Shown one piece after another: positions 47,533 through 60,151 of a stretch of DNA of 64,000 bases (within the stretch, counting starts at the first letter, position 1; each line of letters starts with the position of its first letter). The notes below the pieces were generated by a model, which was not told where the DNA came from, searched no databases, and was given only the letters and a program-made list of their open reading frames with translations. Source of the DNA: Auanema rhodensis. Its lineage: Eukaryota > Nematoda > Chromadorea > Rhabditida > Rhabditidae. The position numbers were made by a program, and so were the translations under genes. The stretch lies in assembly GCA_964057225.1 (NCBI GenBank), contig OZ059898.1, positions 8,804,001 through 8,868,000 of the forward strand, in the 5' to 3' direction.

Positions 47533-50500
47533 CTCCTCTCTCTCTTTTTCCTTTTCCTCTTTGAAATATTCCAAAAAATATTGGAATGTTAGAGAAAAGA
47601 AAAAGAGATAAGAGTGAGGAAAGAGACTAGCTCTATATCAGAGCTGTTGAGAAATCTGAAAAACTAACGTATGGCGTCATGTTCTTTTATAAAAAAAAAA
47701 GAAATCAAAAGACAAGACACTTCAACACAATAATTATTATTTTGAAATAAAAAAATTAACAAAAAAAGGAAGTGCAGAATTATTTGTAACGTAAAGTTGT
47801 TGTGGAGATGAAAATCATTGTTAGGAAATCTTTCGTTTACAAAACGTTGTTTATGAAAAAAACTCAATTTTTTCATCCCCAAATACTAGAATCTCAACAT
47901 TATATGTTTCTAAATAGAGTAATTACTCATATATTTAAATATTTTTTATAAAAAATTTTAAAAAACGAATTAAACAAAACTTTTAATGTTGTTCAACATT
48001 GTATATAACTAAGACCTGTTTATAAAACAAAAGAAAAGAAAAATTGATAAATTAAACTTATTTTCAATCTGCTTTTTGAATAAAAAAGGAAAAACGTAGT
48101 GAGATGAATTAGCCCAACCCCTGTCTACTTTTCTCCTCCCCCTCTCTATTTCCCTCTCTCTATCTCCCTCTCTCTCGCTCTCTCTTTCTCTTTCTCTCTC
48201 TCTCTCTATCTCCCTCTTTCTCTCTCTCTCCTCATTTTTTCTAGCTTTGAACTTCTCCCTAGAGGCAGACTAAGTAAGCTTTTCCTCATATACTATGTCC
48301 TCTAAATTCATTCTCATTATAAGTGCTGATTGTTGATCTTATTATCATTCAATGATTATTTTAATTTACAAAAAAAAATGTAATATGACATTTAGAAGAA
48401 ACTAGTTGCACCTAATTTCTAATAAGAAATTAAAGTTTTATTCATCTATATAGTTAGATATATAGATATCATTACGTCATTATTGAAAAGGAAACATTAT
48501 ATTTATTATATATTATACGTATATATATATATATATCTATCTATGTATATGAATTGAATGATCAAGTTATGGACTCAAGATGAAACGTTTTGTAACCAAT
48601 CTCTTGAGCTTTCTCAAGAAAATTCTGACTGCAAATCATTAGATTATGAAGTAGAACTATTCTATTTAAGTTCAAATAGATCATTCTTCTTAGTATATAT
48701 TTCTCTGATTCAATAATAAATTTAACAACTATTTTCAAAGTTAAACACACGAGACCAAAAGATAGAAAAGATAAATGAATGATTTGTGTTCATAACATTG
48801 AAGAAATCATATAAAACTACAATATTAATGAAACACAACAAGTGCTATTAATACTTTTTATTAATAACTTTATATAAAATAGAAATAACACACGTATAAC
48901 CTAACTTATTCTCGAAACAAAATCTTTTTTTTTTGTTCAATGATTTAATAAATCAAAAAGCAAACATTTTTTATTTAAATTTGAAAAAAAACATTTTTCA
49001 AAATTAATTATTAACTCATTTATAATATTCAATGTATTCTCATGTTTGGTTAGCTAACTATGATATTGCTTGATTAAATCGAAGAAAATGATTTTTGTTT
49101 TGTTTTGATTTGATTATGATCTTCATTATCAAATACTATACTATAAACTGTACATTTATATAATATAATATATATAGATAAATACATAAATATATCTTTA
49201 GATGTATATTCGTTGACTCGAAACGAAAAAGTCTATTATATTCAATGAGACAACAAATTAAATTCATTATTTATAAAACAAAAGAATCATTTTACATCTG
49301 TTTAATGTTAATGATATATGTTTATTTTTAGCTATATCGATTATAATATAATAAGATTTTAAAGGTTTCAATTATTTTTGAGTTTAAGTAGTCAATTAAT
49401 ATCATCATGGTTCAAGCTTATGACTAAAATAAAAATAAAAAAAGATATTTTGATCAGAAATGAATTTCAAAAATTGGTAATATTCACATGAAAAAGGCAA
49501 TGAATGAAGAAGTATCTCTGTTTATAATCAGTCTGGAAGACAGAGAGTAATATTGAGAAGATCATCATTTGTACTATATGGCTTATTTTGTTTTTGAAGC
49601 CTCAATTAATGAAAATTCGAAAAAAAAAAATAAAAAATAAACAAAATATATATTTGTTTGTTAAAATTAAAAAAATAAATATCTGTATATATATATACAG
49701 ATATTTATTACTATACATATATTTATTTATTTAATAAATAGATGATATTGAGTAAGGTGATAGGGATATATTAGAGCAATAAGTTAGCATGAGCTTATGA
49801 TTTATGAACTTTTAACGGAGTGGATTTTTAGACTTTTATAGGAAGGATGCTGAGAGAGATATACATATAAAGAATAATGTAAGTAGAATTAGAGAAGAAA
49901 AAAAACGATGAGATTTCATGATCAGAATGGATTTGGAATGAAATGTAGAAGTTTTCTGAGCGAATGAAACAGATGAAAGATTGCTCATGACATGTGAGAC
50001 AAGAGTATTAGAGATTGGATATCAACTAGATAGAAAAGTAATAAAAATAGTAAAAACGAGATTATGACGGCCATGCTGTTGAACAACATGATGAAAATTT
50101 TGAAAAAAAATGGTAAAAAGGTTTCTCAAGTAGATAGACGACATAGAAGTCTTATATACGAAGCTTGCAAAATCGCCCGCCTTTTTTTTTGCCAACGCAC
50201 TCCTCCTCTTCTGTAGTTTTAAGTACAGCGATTAGAACAATGGAATTCTTAATTTGTCATCTTTTTTTGTTCAAAAATTACATTTAAGGGAAAAAAAGTT
50301 CAACAACTATCGTGCAAAAGGTTGAAAGGTTATTAGAGTACAGAAGGTAAAACATAGCACTCAAGTTGAAGATGCTTTTATGTAAATGAACTTTTAGATA
50401 TTAAATCCAGTTGAATTAATTGATATTTATTTATGAATTAAATAATCATTTTCATTATTTCATATAAAAATCTTTCAAAATAGTTTGTTTAGAGTTGAAT

Positions 50501-52179
50501 TTCCGTTTTTTCAACCCCAACATTCACATGCCTAACGTGTGAATTATAACAAAACAAGTGATAGTATGTCTATTCTATAAAGTGCTCATGGTTTGTTCAT
50601 TTTGAAATGTCTGAAAAGAGGAAGCAGAGAAGGGGGGTGGAGTGGTGGTAGTAGGAAGAGGAAGAAGAAATGCAACTGAAATTCAAGACTTTAAGTAATT
50701 TACGAGTTATCTACGAGACAAGCATGAGCTGCAAAATTTCATGATGCCTTCCTTCATCAACTTCTTGTCTATATTATTTATTTTGGAAGAATTATCAAAT
50801 TGTATTTCGTCATGAATGCTCATTCTATTTTTTTCATCTTGAAATCGTAATATCAAGGACATGACATAGATGAATATCAAGACATATTCATAAAAGTTCT
50901 AATTTCTATTGAAAATGATGATGATCTATCATTTAAATTATAAAATTTGAGAACATTTATTTGATAAAAAGCACATGAATTTCTATATTTTTTGAAATTA
51001 AAAATAGATATGAACATCATTTTGGAAAGAAATTATTATATCAGACATGTGTATATTGGTGGCATTCGTGCTACTTATAAGCTTAAGGATGAGCGAATTT
51101 CGAAATTTTGCAAATTTTAATTTTAAATGAGAAAGATTCTTACAAAATTTGTGTTCCGTTCATTAATTTAATCTTGGTGATTAGTATGAGTCTTGATGAA
51201 CACGGAGAATAGAAGATCTGATTCATTAAGCTTATATTGATTTGAGAAAATATAGTATAATATTTTAATTATAATAACATAAATAATAATAATAATAATA
51301 AGTTTTAGAAAAAAAAATATTAATATGCAATAGTACAACATTAATGAAATATCATCATTTGCCATCATCAAAAGAATGCGACATCTTTAGCGGAATGCCT
51401 AACACAACAAAACATTTTTGTTTTGTGTGGAATAAACAGCATTTAATGAATAACATAAAGGATAAAAAAGGAATAATTTAAGGCAAATTTTATTTATTTA
51501 TTTATTTTGGGTTTTTTTAGCGTAATTAAGAAAACTTTTTTTTATGTATCGAAAAATTGTTGATCAAGAGCACAATTCTTTTTTCTTTGCTAGATTGCAT
51601 CCAATGCAACTACGATCTCTGGTCATTTTAAAATAGTAAAACAAAAACCTTAATATTAGCTAAAACGTTGGAAGAAATCAAGAAAATTGAGAAGAAAATA
51701 GGACAATTCAGCTTCAAAACATGAATTGACAAGAAGATAGTAAGTAGTAGCGTATTCTTCAGATAAAACTGACTTATACGACTATTCTTGAGCAATTTAT
51801 AGTTTATTTGTTATTTGATACTGATGAGCATTGTAGGAAATTAAATTTTAAATAACATTTCTGATAAGTTTTCCAAGATAAAATGAAGGAACTAAGAATA
51901 TAGGGGGATTTGTGAAGAAAACAAAAACAAAAAAAGCAATATGAGATTTTGCGATGCGAATTCATAGTTTTCCTTTATATGCTCATTAGACTTCAGATTA
52001 TTCCGGATAAAGAGAAGTAAATCAACATCTGAATAAGCATATTGTGACTTGTTGTCTGATTTTAATGTTATTACTTTTATTTTTAGTTAAGGACTTCAAA
52101 TGATAAATGTATACATTTTAAAAACAAAAAACAAAAAAATATAATATATATAACATATAATATGTATAATATATTTTTA
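47533..52179. other. AT-rich non-coding region, probable 5' flank of receptor B
   Basis: No exon is recognised. It contains a CT-rich tract at about 48120-48235 (GA-rich on the receptor's strand), a 36-bp perfect palindrome at 49674-49709, and scattered TA runs. A G-rich patch (AGAGAAGGGGGGTGGAG-like) lies near 50620-50670. Confidence 0.5.
49674..49709. repeat. 36-bp perfect palindrome
   Basis: The 18-bp left arm AATAAATATCTGTATATA is followed with no spacer by its exact reverse complement. It could extrude a cruciform. It is not just TA repeat, because it contains the CTG/CAG pair. Confidence 0.85.
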
Positions 52180-52368
52180 TTATAGTAGCTTCATCAATGG
52201 CTTCATAATAGAATACAGAAGATTCATAGCCATGCCCTTTGAAGTCGGGTCTTCCACGATAATTTGCGGAACCGATAAATATTTTGTTCCGATGGCATTT
52301 CTGAGGAAGAAAACGACAAAGATTATGAAGGCATAATAATGTAAAAGCATAAAGGTTGAAACCTGCAT
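52180..52368 (-). CDS. Candidate small secreted peptide precursor
   Basis: A single-exon frame of 62 residues from ATG 52368 to TAA 52180-52182. It opens with a convincing signal sequence (hydrophobic LLHYYAFIIFVVFFL, then RNAIG). A mature part of about 35 residues follows: TKYLSVPQIIVEDPTSKG and an amphipathic, Met/Leu-rich end (MNLLYSIMKPLMKLL). The frame is less AT-rich than its surroundings, and an AATAAA overlaps the stop. There are no dibasic sites and no Cys. I do not recognise it. It lies in the inferred macroglobulin intron. GA-rich sequence lies immediately upstream. It could still be a chance frame. Confidence 0.4.
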   Translation of the reverse strand: MQVSTFMLLHYYAFIIFVVFFLRNAIGTKYLSVPQIIVEDPTSKGMAMNLLYSIMKPLMKLL

Positions 52369-52607
52369 GACGAATTGGTCAAAAGGGTCAAGAGAGGGAA
52401 AGGGCGAGAGAGAAAAAGAGAGAGAGTGAGTGAGTGAGAAAGAGAAAGAACCAAAAGAAAAAGAGAAGTGTAGAGAAATATTGGCTTATGACTCCGGTGA
52501 AAGCTCTCACTCAACTTTTGGTTACAATATCAGCGCTATTCATACCCTTCAAATTCAGCTCGTGTGCTCTGCTCTCCCTTGCTCTTTTATTCTCTTTCTC
52601 TCTTATA

Positions 52608-52652
<45 letters not shown>

Positions 52653-53583
52653 TTCTCTCCATCCCTCTCCCTCTCCCTCTCTTCCTCTATCTTGTTCTTT
52701 TAGTTTTAGCTTTCTTCTGTCTTTTATAACCTCTTTCTCTCTTTAAACTTTTCTTCTCTTCTCTTTGATCATCCTTGCCCTCTTCTTTTGCCTCCGTGAA
52801 CAAATTGTTTTCAATTCTGATCACGCGTTGTCGACATGAAGATGAAGTAATTTTGATGGCATAAGTATGGTGATAATAGAAATACATAAGACAATAATAG
52901 AATGAAAAGAAATAAGAGACTTAGTTATACTGTAAACTTATTTGCAAATTTAATTCTAATTAAACTTGCCTGTACTTGTATACCAAATAATTTTATGGAG
53001 AGATGATAGATTAAATGTAGTAACTGAAAATTACAAACAACTTTAACAAAAAAAGAAACAGTAGTAGAACTTTTATGTTTTCATTTTAAATTATCAAGAA
53101 ATTCTGTCTGATATCATGAAGTACTAGAATTTCGAGAATAGTTTTTGTTTTCTCTTAAAATTGATGATTTGCATGAGACTATGAGAGAAATAGAAAAATC
53201 TTTTTTTTTCTAGAAACAAACCATGTTTACACATATTCCCATATCATTGTACACACATGCATTCATGTATAATTTGAAAACAAAACAGATCTTTTATTCT
53301 GATCAATACTAACTATTTGGTAATCAGGATAATTCATATATAACCTACGAGAAATATATATGTAATTCTTGATGAAATAATATTACTTTAGTATTTTTAA
53401 GAAGAAAAACAAGAAAAAAAAGAAATTTCTTTCTTTTTGAACTAATTCCTGGATTTGTCAATGAAATACAACGGAAAGCTATGTGAGAAGGATGATATTG
53501 ATACTTTCTTCAAATTGAGGAAGATAAAACTAGTTTTGAGTTAAGCGATAATAAGTCTTCTCGAAGTAGTTCTGTGATATTTC

Positions 53584-53641
53584 ACGTCTCTCATGTCTAA
53601 ACGTCATTCACGTCATTCACGTCTTTCACGTCTTACATGTC
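53584..53641. repeat. 9-bp minisatellite of ACGTC units
   Basis: ACGTC or ATGTC starts at 53584, 53593, 53601, 53610, 53619, 53628 and 53637, that is every 8-9 bp, with pyrimidine-rich fillers such as ATTC and TTTC. ACGTC is the core half of a cAMP-response-type site. Confidence 0.8.
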
Positions 53642-53991
53642 AAATACAATTATCATTGTTAACTATGCAAACGCTTGAAGCTATTCTTTTCATCTGCTTA
53701 AAATATTTTTAAAAATTTGTCTCCAAACTTTAAGAAGATGAGTTATACATAGACATGTAAGAGAATTTACAAAAATTTACAGGTAAACAAGGCCATATAT
53801 ATGAAATTTGAAAATGAAATGAAAAGAAATAATATTAAAGTTAAAAAGAACAGTAGTTCTTTATAGAAAATATTCTTTCAATAAAAAGAAAAAAAATTTT
53901 TCTTTCAAATAACTGATCATATATATATACATATATGTATGTATATATAGATGTATGTATATATTATATGATATAATATATATGAATAAGA

Positions 53992-53993
<2 letters not shown>

Positions 53994-54039
<46 letters not shown>
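53994..54039. repeat. (TA)n microsatellite
   Basis: About 23 uninterrupted TA units within a larger AT-only segment. Confidence 0.9.
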
Positions 54040-54046
<7 letters not shown>

Positions 54047-57000
54047 CATATCATATAATATATACATACATATATACAAAGATGTTGATATGATTTATAA
54101 GTTAACATAAGTTGTTTCAGATAAACTTTTTTCAATATTATCACAAGATAGTTGTTTATAAATACTAGAATTATATATAAGTTGTTATAAATAGTTAATT
54201 CTTTTAAAATTAAAACAAAATAAAAAACGAATACTCTTCAACGATTTCGAAAGAAAAATGATAGTAAGAACAACAACATTCGCATCAAACATCTTTTTCA
54301 AATTGATTTAATGGTCAATAATCCTTTTAAATTGATCCAACTTTTCTAAATTGTCAAATTTTCCTTGAAATCTCTTCATGTTCTTATTGAACTTTTCAAT
54401 TTTCATGATAATCACACACATATACATACATACACACACCCTCACTTTAGACTTTGATGCTGAACTAAGCAAATTACAGCCTTCGTTTTGACGAAAGCTT
54501 TCATACTCTCTCAGACGTTCTTTGTCTTGATTTTCATTTGAAATCCAATTTCAACCTTCAGCTTAAATCGTTATCTATAGTATTTTCAAACAAACTTTTC
54601 GTTTTCTTTTCAAATATACAAAATAACAAAAGATTTTGGTAATTGAATATTCAAAAAGCAGATAATTCAGATGAAGGGAACCCTTTTTGGAACAATAACT
54701 AGAAGTCAAAGGGAATGTCAAGTACTTTCTGAAACTATTTTCCATACATGTCCTCAACTATCTAATGATTTTAGAATAACGAAAAGCTTTTTTCTTTATT
54801 TTTCCCGTTTCATTTTCATTCTTTTTTCTTTTAAGACATTTTAGAGAGAACACATTGAAGCAGTTATTTTTACTTTTGCTTATACATAATTGAAAAAAAC
54901 TTGAACTATTGATTAATTTGAATCAAAAGCTTAGAAAATGTAATAATAGAAGAAAAAAGGATAAAAGTATACTTAAAAGCAGTAATTGGAAGAGGACATA
55001 CAATATTTTGTTTTCTTTAAGGGCATATAATTGGGTCTAATCTTATAAGAAATTAAATTTTTTAGAAACAAAATTTGAATAAGTAAAATGAATAACTAAA
55101 TATAATTATATGTATGTATATATGTTGAGGAAGTGGGTTCAAATATATGAATTATTCTTCATAACATTTCACTATTTATACATATATTTTACTTATTTTT
55201 CAAATATACTATATTTTTTTCCCTTTTCAATGAAATAAATGCATAAATGTATAATGCAGTTGATAAAATCGTGGACTATAACTCAATTTATAGAACCTCT
55301 CTCAAGCATTATTATTTATCAATTTTATTGTATTATGAAAGAATATAGTATATGAAGAACTTTCAATCAGACTTGTCTGCAATTTTATATTCTTCTAATT
55401 GAGTTTAATGAAATTAATATAGATTCTGCAGATGACACTTAATCAGTTTGAGCCCATATTTCCTATTTTTTAATATTATAATTGGATTCTAAAATGTCTA
55501 AATAATATTGTAATAATATAAACGATTGTGCTAAGGGAGTACTAATTTCAATAAAATTTATATATATTGTCTTATAGGCTTCAATTTTTTTTGGCATCTA
55601 AGGCTTACTCGAACAATATTTTCGTTAGCATTCAAATTTTTAAATGTGAATTGTGAAGTATGTATTAGAGGATAAGTAAAAAAAGAAAAAAAGACAAAGA
55701 GAAATACATATGTTTGAAAGAGGAAGAGAAATCTTTGAAGAATTGTTAGAGAACAAGCTGACAATCCAGGCATATATTCAACAGTTCTTTGAGATTGTAA
55801 AACCTTTTATAAAGACGAAAAGTACAAATGACAAGCAGAGATAAAGATAAATAAATTCAAGAAGTATTCATGAACATGCATACATGAAATCCCACACATG
55901 TGTGCGCAAAATTGGCAACATCTGAATTATTTAAAGAGTTATTTAAGAAATAGAATGAATAGACTGCAAAAGATATGGAAGAAATCATGAAAGGTATGAG
56001 AGAATAATGAGCACAATAGAATAGATATATACTTGTGTAGATTTGTAAGAAAAAAAGATCAAAGGGTGGGAAGAAAAGGGCGAACCATTCGAATTCTAAA
56101 AAAAACAATTTTTCATCAGTATCTTAGCCCTCTAAAAAGGCCAATAACGTCACAAGAGGTGATGATTGATGACAGCTCGAGGGGGCATACCAAAAATTAC
56201 ATGCTTGAAGGTTTTTTCGCTGCAAACTATGCAAGTAAATCTCTAATACTTATAGTTTGAAGGGCACAAGTGCGTATTCGACGAATTTGAGAGATCCGGT
56301 GTCATGTACAACGAAATCTATTTGCATTATATTTTGCGATAGCACTAATAAACATCTTTGAAAAAAGATATTCCTATATGTAGATTTTACTTTTCCTCAT
56401 CGTCATTTAATTATTTGCAAAAGAAATTCTTTCATCTTTTCGCAGCTTTGAAGAAATGAAAGATCTTTCTTTCAAAATAAAACAAGGTCGAAATATTTTC
56501 AAATATTCAAAAGTACAAAAAAGGTCAATAAGATGGAGGATTTATAGCATATTATTGTGTAGAAAAAATAATATACAGTTGTTATAGTATTAAATACTAA
56601 AGATTGCTTAAGTTATTTGTTGTCATAACACCTTACCCCCAAACTGTGCTATCAGATTTCGCATATATACATACGAATTCCAATGAAAACAATGAAAATA
56701 TTTTTCAATATCGAAATTTTAAACCAGTTAAAACCTTGTAGAAAATAGGTATTTTTCAGATAAAATGGCATTAATCAAGGAGAGCTAGTTAGTCAACATG
56801 AACCAAAAATAATCAAAAAATGTGAAATTTTGGTTTAAATAACATTTAATAAATGAAAAGAAATGAATAAGTATATATGTATATACAAGTAGAAAATGTA
56901 TTCAATACTATTACTAGATATTTATAAATGAGAAACAGGAAAATAAAAAGATAATTTAATCAAAAAATATTTTAAAAACTGTACTCTGTATATACATATA

Positions 57001-58653
57001 ATGAAATTTATTGTTATATCAATTGGTAAAGTGAAGCTTAAAAGAAAGAAAAACAAGTTCAACTTATTCAATTGTCTATTACTATATTAACAGGAAAAGA
57101 AGGAGGAGAGAGAAGATGATAACGATATAAATTGAGTTATAACATGTTTGATGAAATCTTTATCTCAACACAAAGCTGAAAATCGAATTGCTTGTTCTTA
57201 TTATTGAAGATGTAAGCATTTGAGTAAAAAAAAGATTTATGAAATTAGTATGGATCCAAATAGTTTGTATCATATTTCTACTTCATCTATATATGACGTC
57301 ATACCAAATGCCCAATTAGAAATCATCTCTCGTTTGCCCATATTCTCCCTTGTTAACTTTTACATTCTCTCATTTTCTCTCTCATCCTTCATCTCTCTTG
57401 TTCTTCTTCTCTCTCATTCTTCTTCTCACGCTCTCTCTCTCTCTTTTCCCCTTACTTACTCACAACATTTTGGCTGCAAGCACATGAATGATGATTAATG
57501 ATCTCTCATATCCTCCCTTTTTTTTCTTTATATCAAAGTACTTTACTAATTTATATCATAATTAAATATTATAAAGGACTGCATATACATATTAAATTGT
57601 TTTTTTAAAAGAGAACATCGAAACGATAACTTCGTTTAACATTTAACATGATAACCCTCTTTTTGGAGAAAATAATACGTCACAAGAAAAATCGTTTTGT
57701 AAGGTAATATTCCAAAAAAAAAAGTTTAATTCAATTTAACAAAATGTGATTTTGCTATTATTGCAATAAAAAATATATATCTATATATCTATATAATATA
57801 TATATAAACATATAGTATATAGTATATTTAAATGATTTTTGGATGTTTATAGTCCTTAATTTAAGTTTTTAACAATATTCAAATTAATATTATTTCAATA
57901 TATGAAATTTTTTAAAAATTAAATGAAATATATAAATTCTTCTGGTAGATATAATAGAAAAAAGTTGAATAGGGATTTGAAAATATTTGATCAGCTGTAG
58001 AGCATTATACTCTTATATGATCTATGCATATATAGCAATTTGTTCTTTAAAAAAAAAGAACAAGTCAAATTTTCATTAAAAAAAGGATAATAAGAACTAG
58101 AAGTTAAGAGTAAGTTCATGATTTCAATGCAATAAAAATGAAAATTAAAGAATAAAAGCATTTTGAGAAAAGGCGGAAAAACCATTAGCTGAGCAGTCTA
58201 CGTATTAATGTTTATTCCGTAAATGCTTTTCATTGGTCCGGAAATCATATCATATGATCTAAAATTCTATAAATGATCTTTATCCGCTTATTCAAAATTA
58301 TAAAAATGTATACCTAGTGAAATTTGGCATAGCTAAGTATAGTATTGGCCCTCAAATCCTTTTCCTGAGTTTTTTTAAGGTGAAGACAAAATAGAAAACT
58401 AGCAAGAAAAGAAAAAGAATGAACGTTTTGTATAGAACTACTAGAATTATATAGAACCATATATTCATTTGTAAAGAACTGAACTTGACTCCATTCCTAA
58501 TAAGCAGTATTTAAGAATAATGTTGTTTTTTAAATTAGAAATGAGATTGACTACGTCTTGTACGACCGCCAATTTTATGATATTGAATTGAAATAACTAT
58601 TCAAATTTCCTGCAGTTCACGCATATTTATTCCCAATTTACCTACAAATCTGC

Positions 58654-59969
58654 ATGGTCGGTCAATCTTCGAAAGAAAAAGGTGAATTTTGTTTGAAAAT
58701 ATGAAATAATAGGAGAAGGATTAGAAACTTTAAAGATTTTTTTAACGAAAATCTCATAATAAATTACCAATATATTTAGTTGATCCTGATACAGTATCTA
58801 ATCTCATTGTTGTAAAAGTCCCAATTCATAAATCAACTATAACAACATCTATTGTTGAACAAGAATTGTCCAAGTAGATATTTAACTTTAATTTATATAA
58901 TTTTAAAAAAAAACTATTGATTTAGAATAATTTCGGTTAAACATTGTCGAATATTGCACCAGAGGAAAAACAATACATTATTTTTAGTTCAAGCATTGGA
59001 TGAATCACATATTCATAAAATATTTTTAAAGACAACAAATGGTTCAAAGTTAATGATTAATAAAAGACAATGGGTTATTTCAAGATTTAAAACCAAAAAT
59101 GTTCGTTATGTTCTTTAAACTTTTCAATAGGCTTTTTTCTCTAGATAACTGAAGGTCCTAGCCCGTTAAGGTTAGATAAACGCCAACCTGCCGTGTCAGC
59201 GTCTGAACTTCAATCTATTTACGAGAATTATAAGAAAACGGTTGGTATACTAAACAAAATTTGCTTCCATATAATTGTTATGCATATATATAGGTTGAAA
59301 GTCAACCTACTTCATCAAAAAAGCTAAAAAATTCACGAGCTACTAAGGGAAGACATAAAAAATCAAAAGAACAACGAAAAGCCAACGTACATATTCTTCC
59401 AAAAAATGTTCTGGAAGAAGAGATAGCTGAAAAAGAAGAGATTGTAAACACAAATGCAGAAAATGAGAATTTGGCGGTGGAGAGCATTCAGGAAACGACT
59501 ACTATAGGGTCTCAGTTTCTTGAATTAGCTCCACCATATCACAATCTGCCAAATACTGCATACTTTCGGAATGCACATATAGTTCCGCCTCCAATTTGTT
59601 GTAATGATGGATTACCTACATTACAAAGAATTATAAATCGTTATTTATCCGGTATGAAGGTTGAAATTTAATTTCTTATATCAATTCAAATATAAAATAT
59701 TTTTATCTTCAAGGAACATGATGATAATCAAGAACGAAATTTACAAAAATGGCTTTGGGAAAAGAAAAATGAAATGTTTAATCAGCAAGTAGAAGAAAAT
59801 AGAATACTCTTCGACAACTTGAACCGATTTCAACAAAACTATGTAAATATGTCACCACATAAATCATTCAGTTGTTATCCAGGTAGTAACATAAAAAAAA
59901 TTTTTTTCTCTTGACGATATTCCATGAGATAATTATTCTTTTATAGAGTTTTGGACCCCCTGGAAATAA
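58654..59969 (+). CDS. Unrecognised 316-aa protein, possible RRM-like fold plus coiled coil
   Basis: Seven exons (58654-58681, 58780-58873, 58926-59100, 59145-59240, 59294-59659, 59714-59882, 59947-59969) splice in frame to 316 residues. The start (MVGQSSKEK) follows an acceptor-like TTCCTGCAG that could receive a spliced leader. Residues about 14-95 alternate strand and helix as beta-alpha-beta-beta-alpha-beta: NLIVVKVPI, SIVEQELSKI, VKHCRILHQ, NTLFLVQALDES, IHKIFLKT, GSKLMINKRQW. That layout fits an RRM-type domain, but the aromatic RNP residues are not clear. A basic stretch (SRATKGRHKKSKEQRK), an acidic linker and a Pro-rich segment with CC follow. A charged helix ends the protein (ERNLQKWLWEKKNEMFNQQ). 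It sits just upstream of the second macroglobulin block on the same strand. Its stop codon argues against it being part of that gene. Confidence 0.72.
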
Positions 59970-60151
59970 TACAAGATTACTAATGAAAAAGAAAAATTTA
60001 ATTAAATATTATTGATTCATAAACTGTTTCATTTCATTTCAATTATCTTTTTTACTATTAAATAAAATTAATAAAAAAAAGGTCAAATACAAATAATATG
60101 AACAATTTTGAGATACTCGAATGAATAAACATTCTAATTTGTTGTTTTCAG

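Larger units (their letters stand above)
52369..58653. other. Non-coding region with purine/pyrimidine tracts and a minisatellite
   Basis: A GA-rich block (52385-52470) is followed by a CT-rich block (52565-52760). Further on are a 9-bp ACGTC minisatellite (53584-53641), a long (TA)n run (53994-54039) and another CT-rich tract (57345-57445). Open frames here (for example 55558-55773 on -, 57220-57498 on +) follow low-complexity T/C-rich sequence and look like chance. Confidence 0.5.
34869..60151 (+). other. Inferred 25.3-kb macroglobulin intron containing other genes
   Basis: The interval from the phase-0 donor at 34869 (GTACGT) to the phase-0 acceptor at 60151 (TTGTTTTCAG). The protein on both sides belongs to the same macroglobulin domain, so a single intron is the simplest reading. 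It holds two minus-strand GnRH-receptor-like genes, a minus-strand peptide ORF and a plus-strand 316-aa gene. Splicing over this distance is not shown by the sequence. Two separate truncated genes or an assembly or rearrangement artefact are alternatives. Confidence 0.55.

Noticed and set aside
55558-55773. 71-residue frame with a hydrophobic start
   Set aside because: The hydrophobic part is a Phe/Leu run from T-rich DNA. No composition change, no poly(A) signal and no splice sites support it.
58654-60151. Idea that the 316-aa gene is the middle of the macroglobulin
   Set aside because: It has its own start and a stop at 59969, its domains do not resemble macroglobulin, and the 60152 exon continues the domain begun at 34757-34868.
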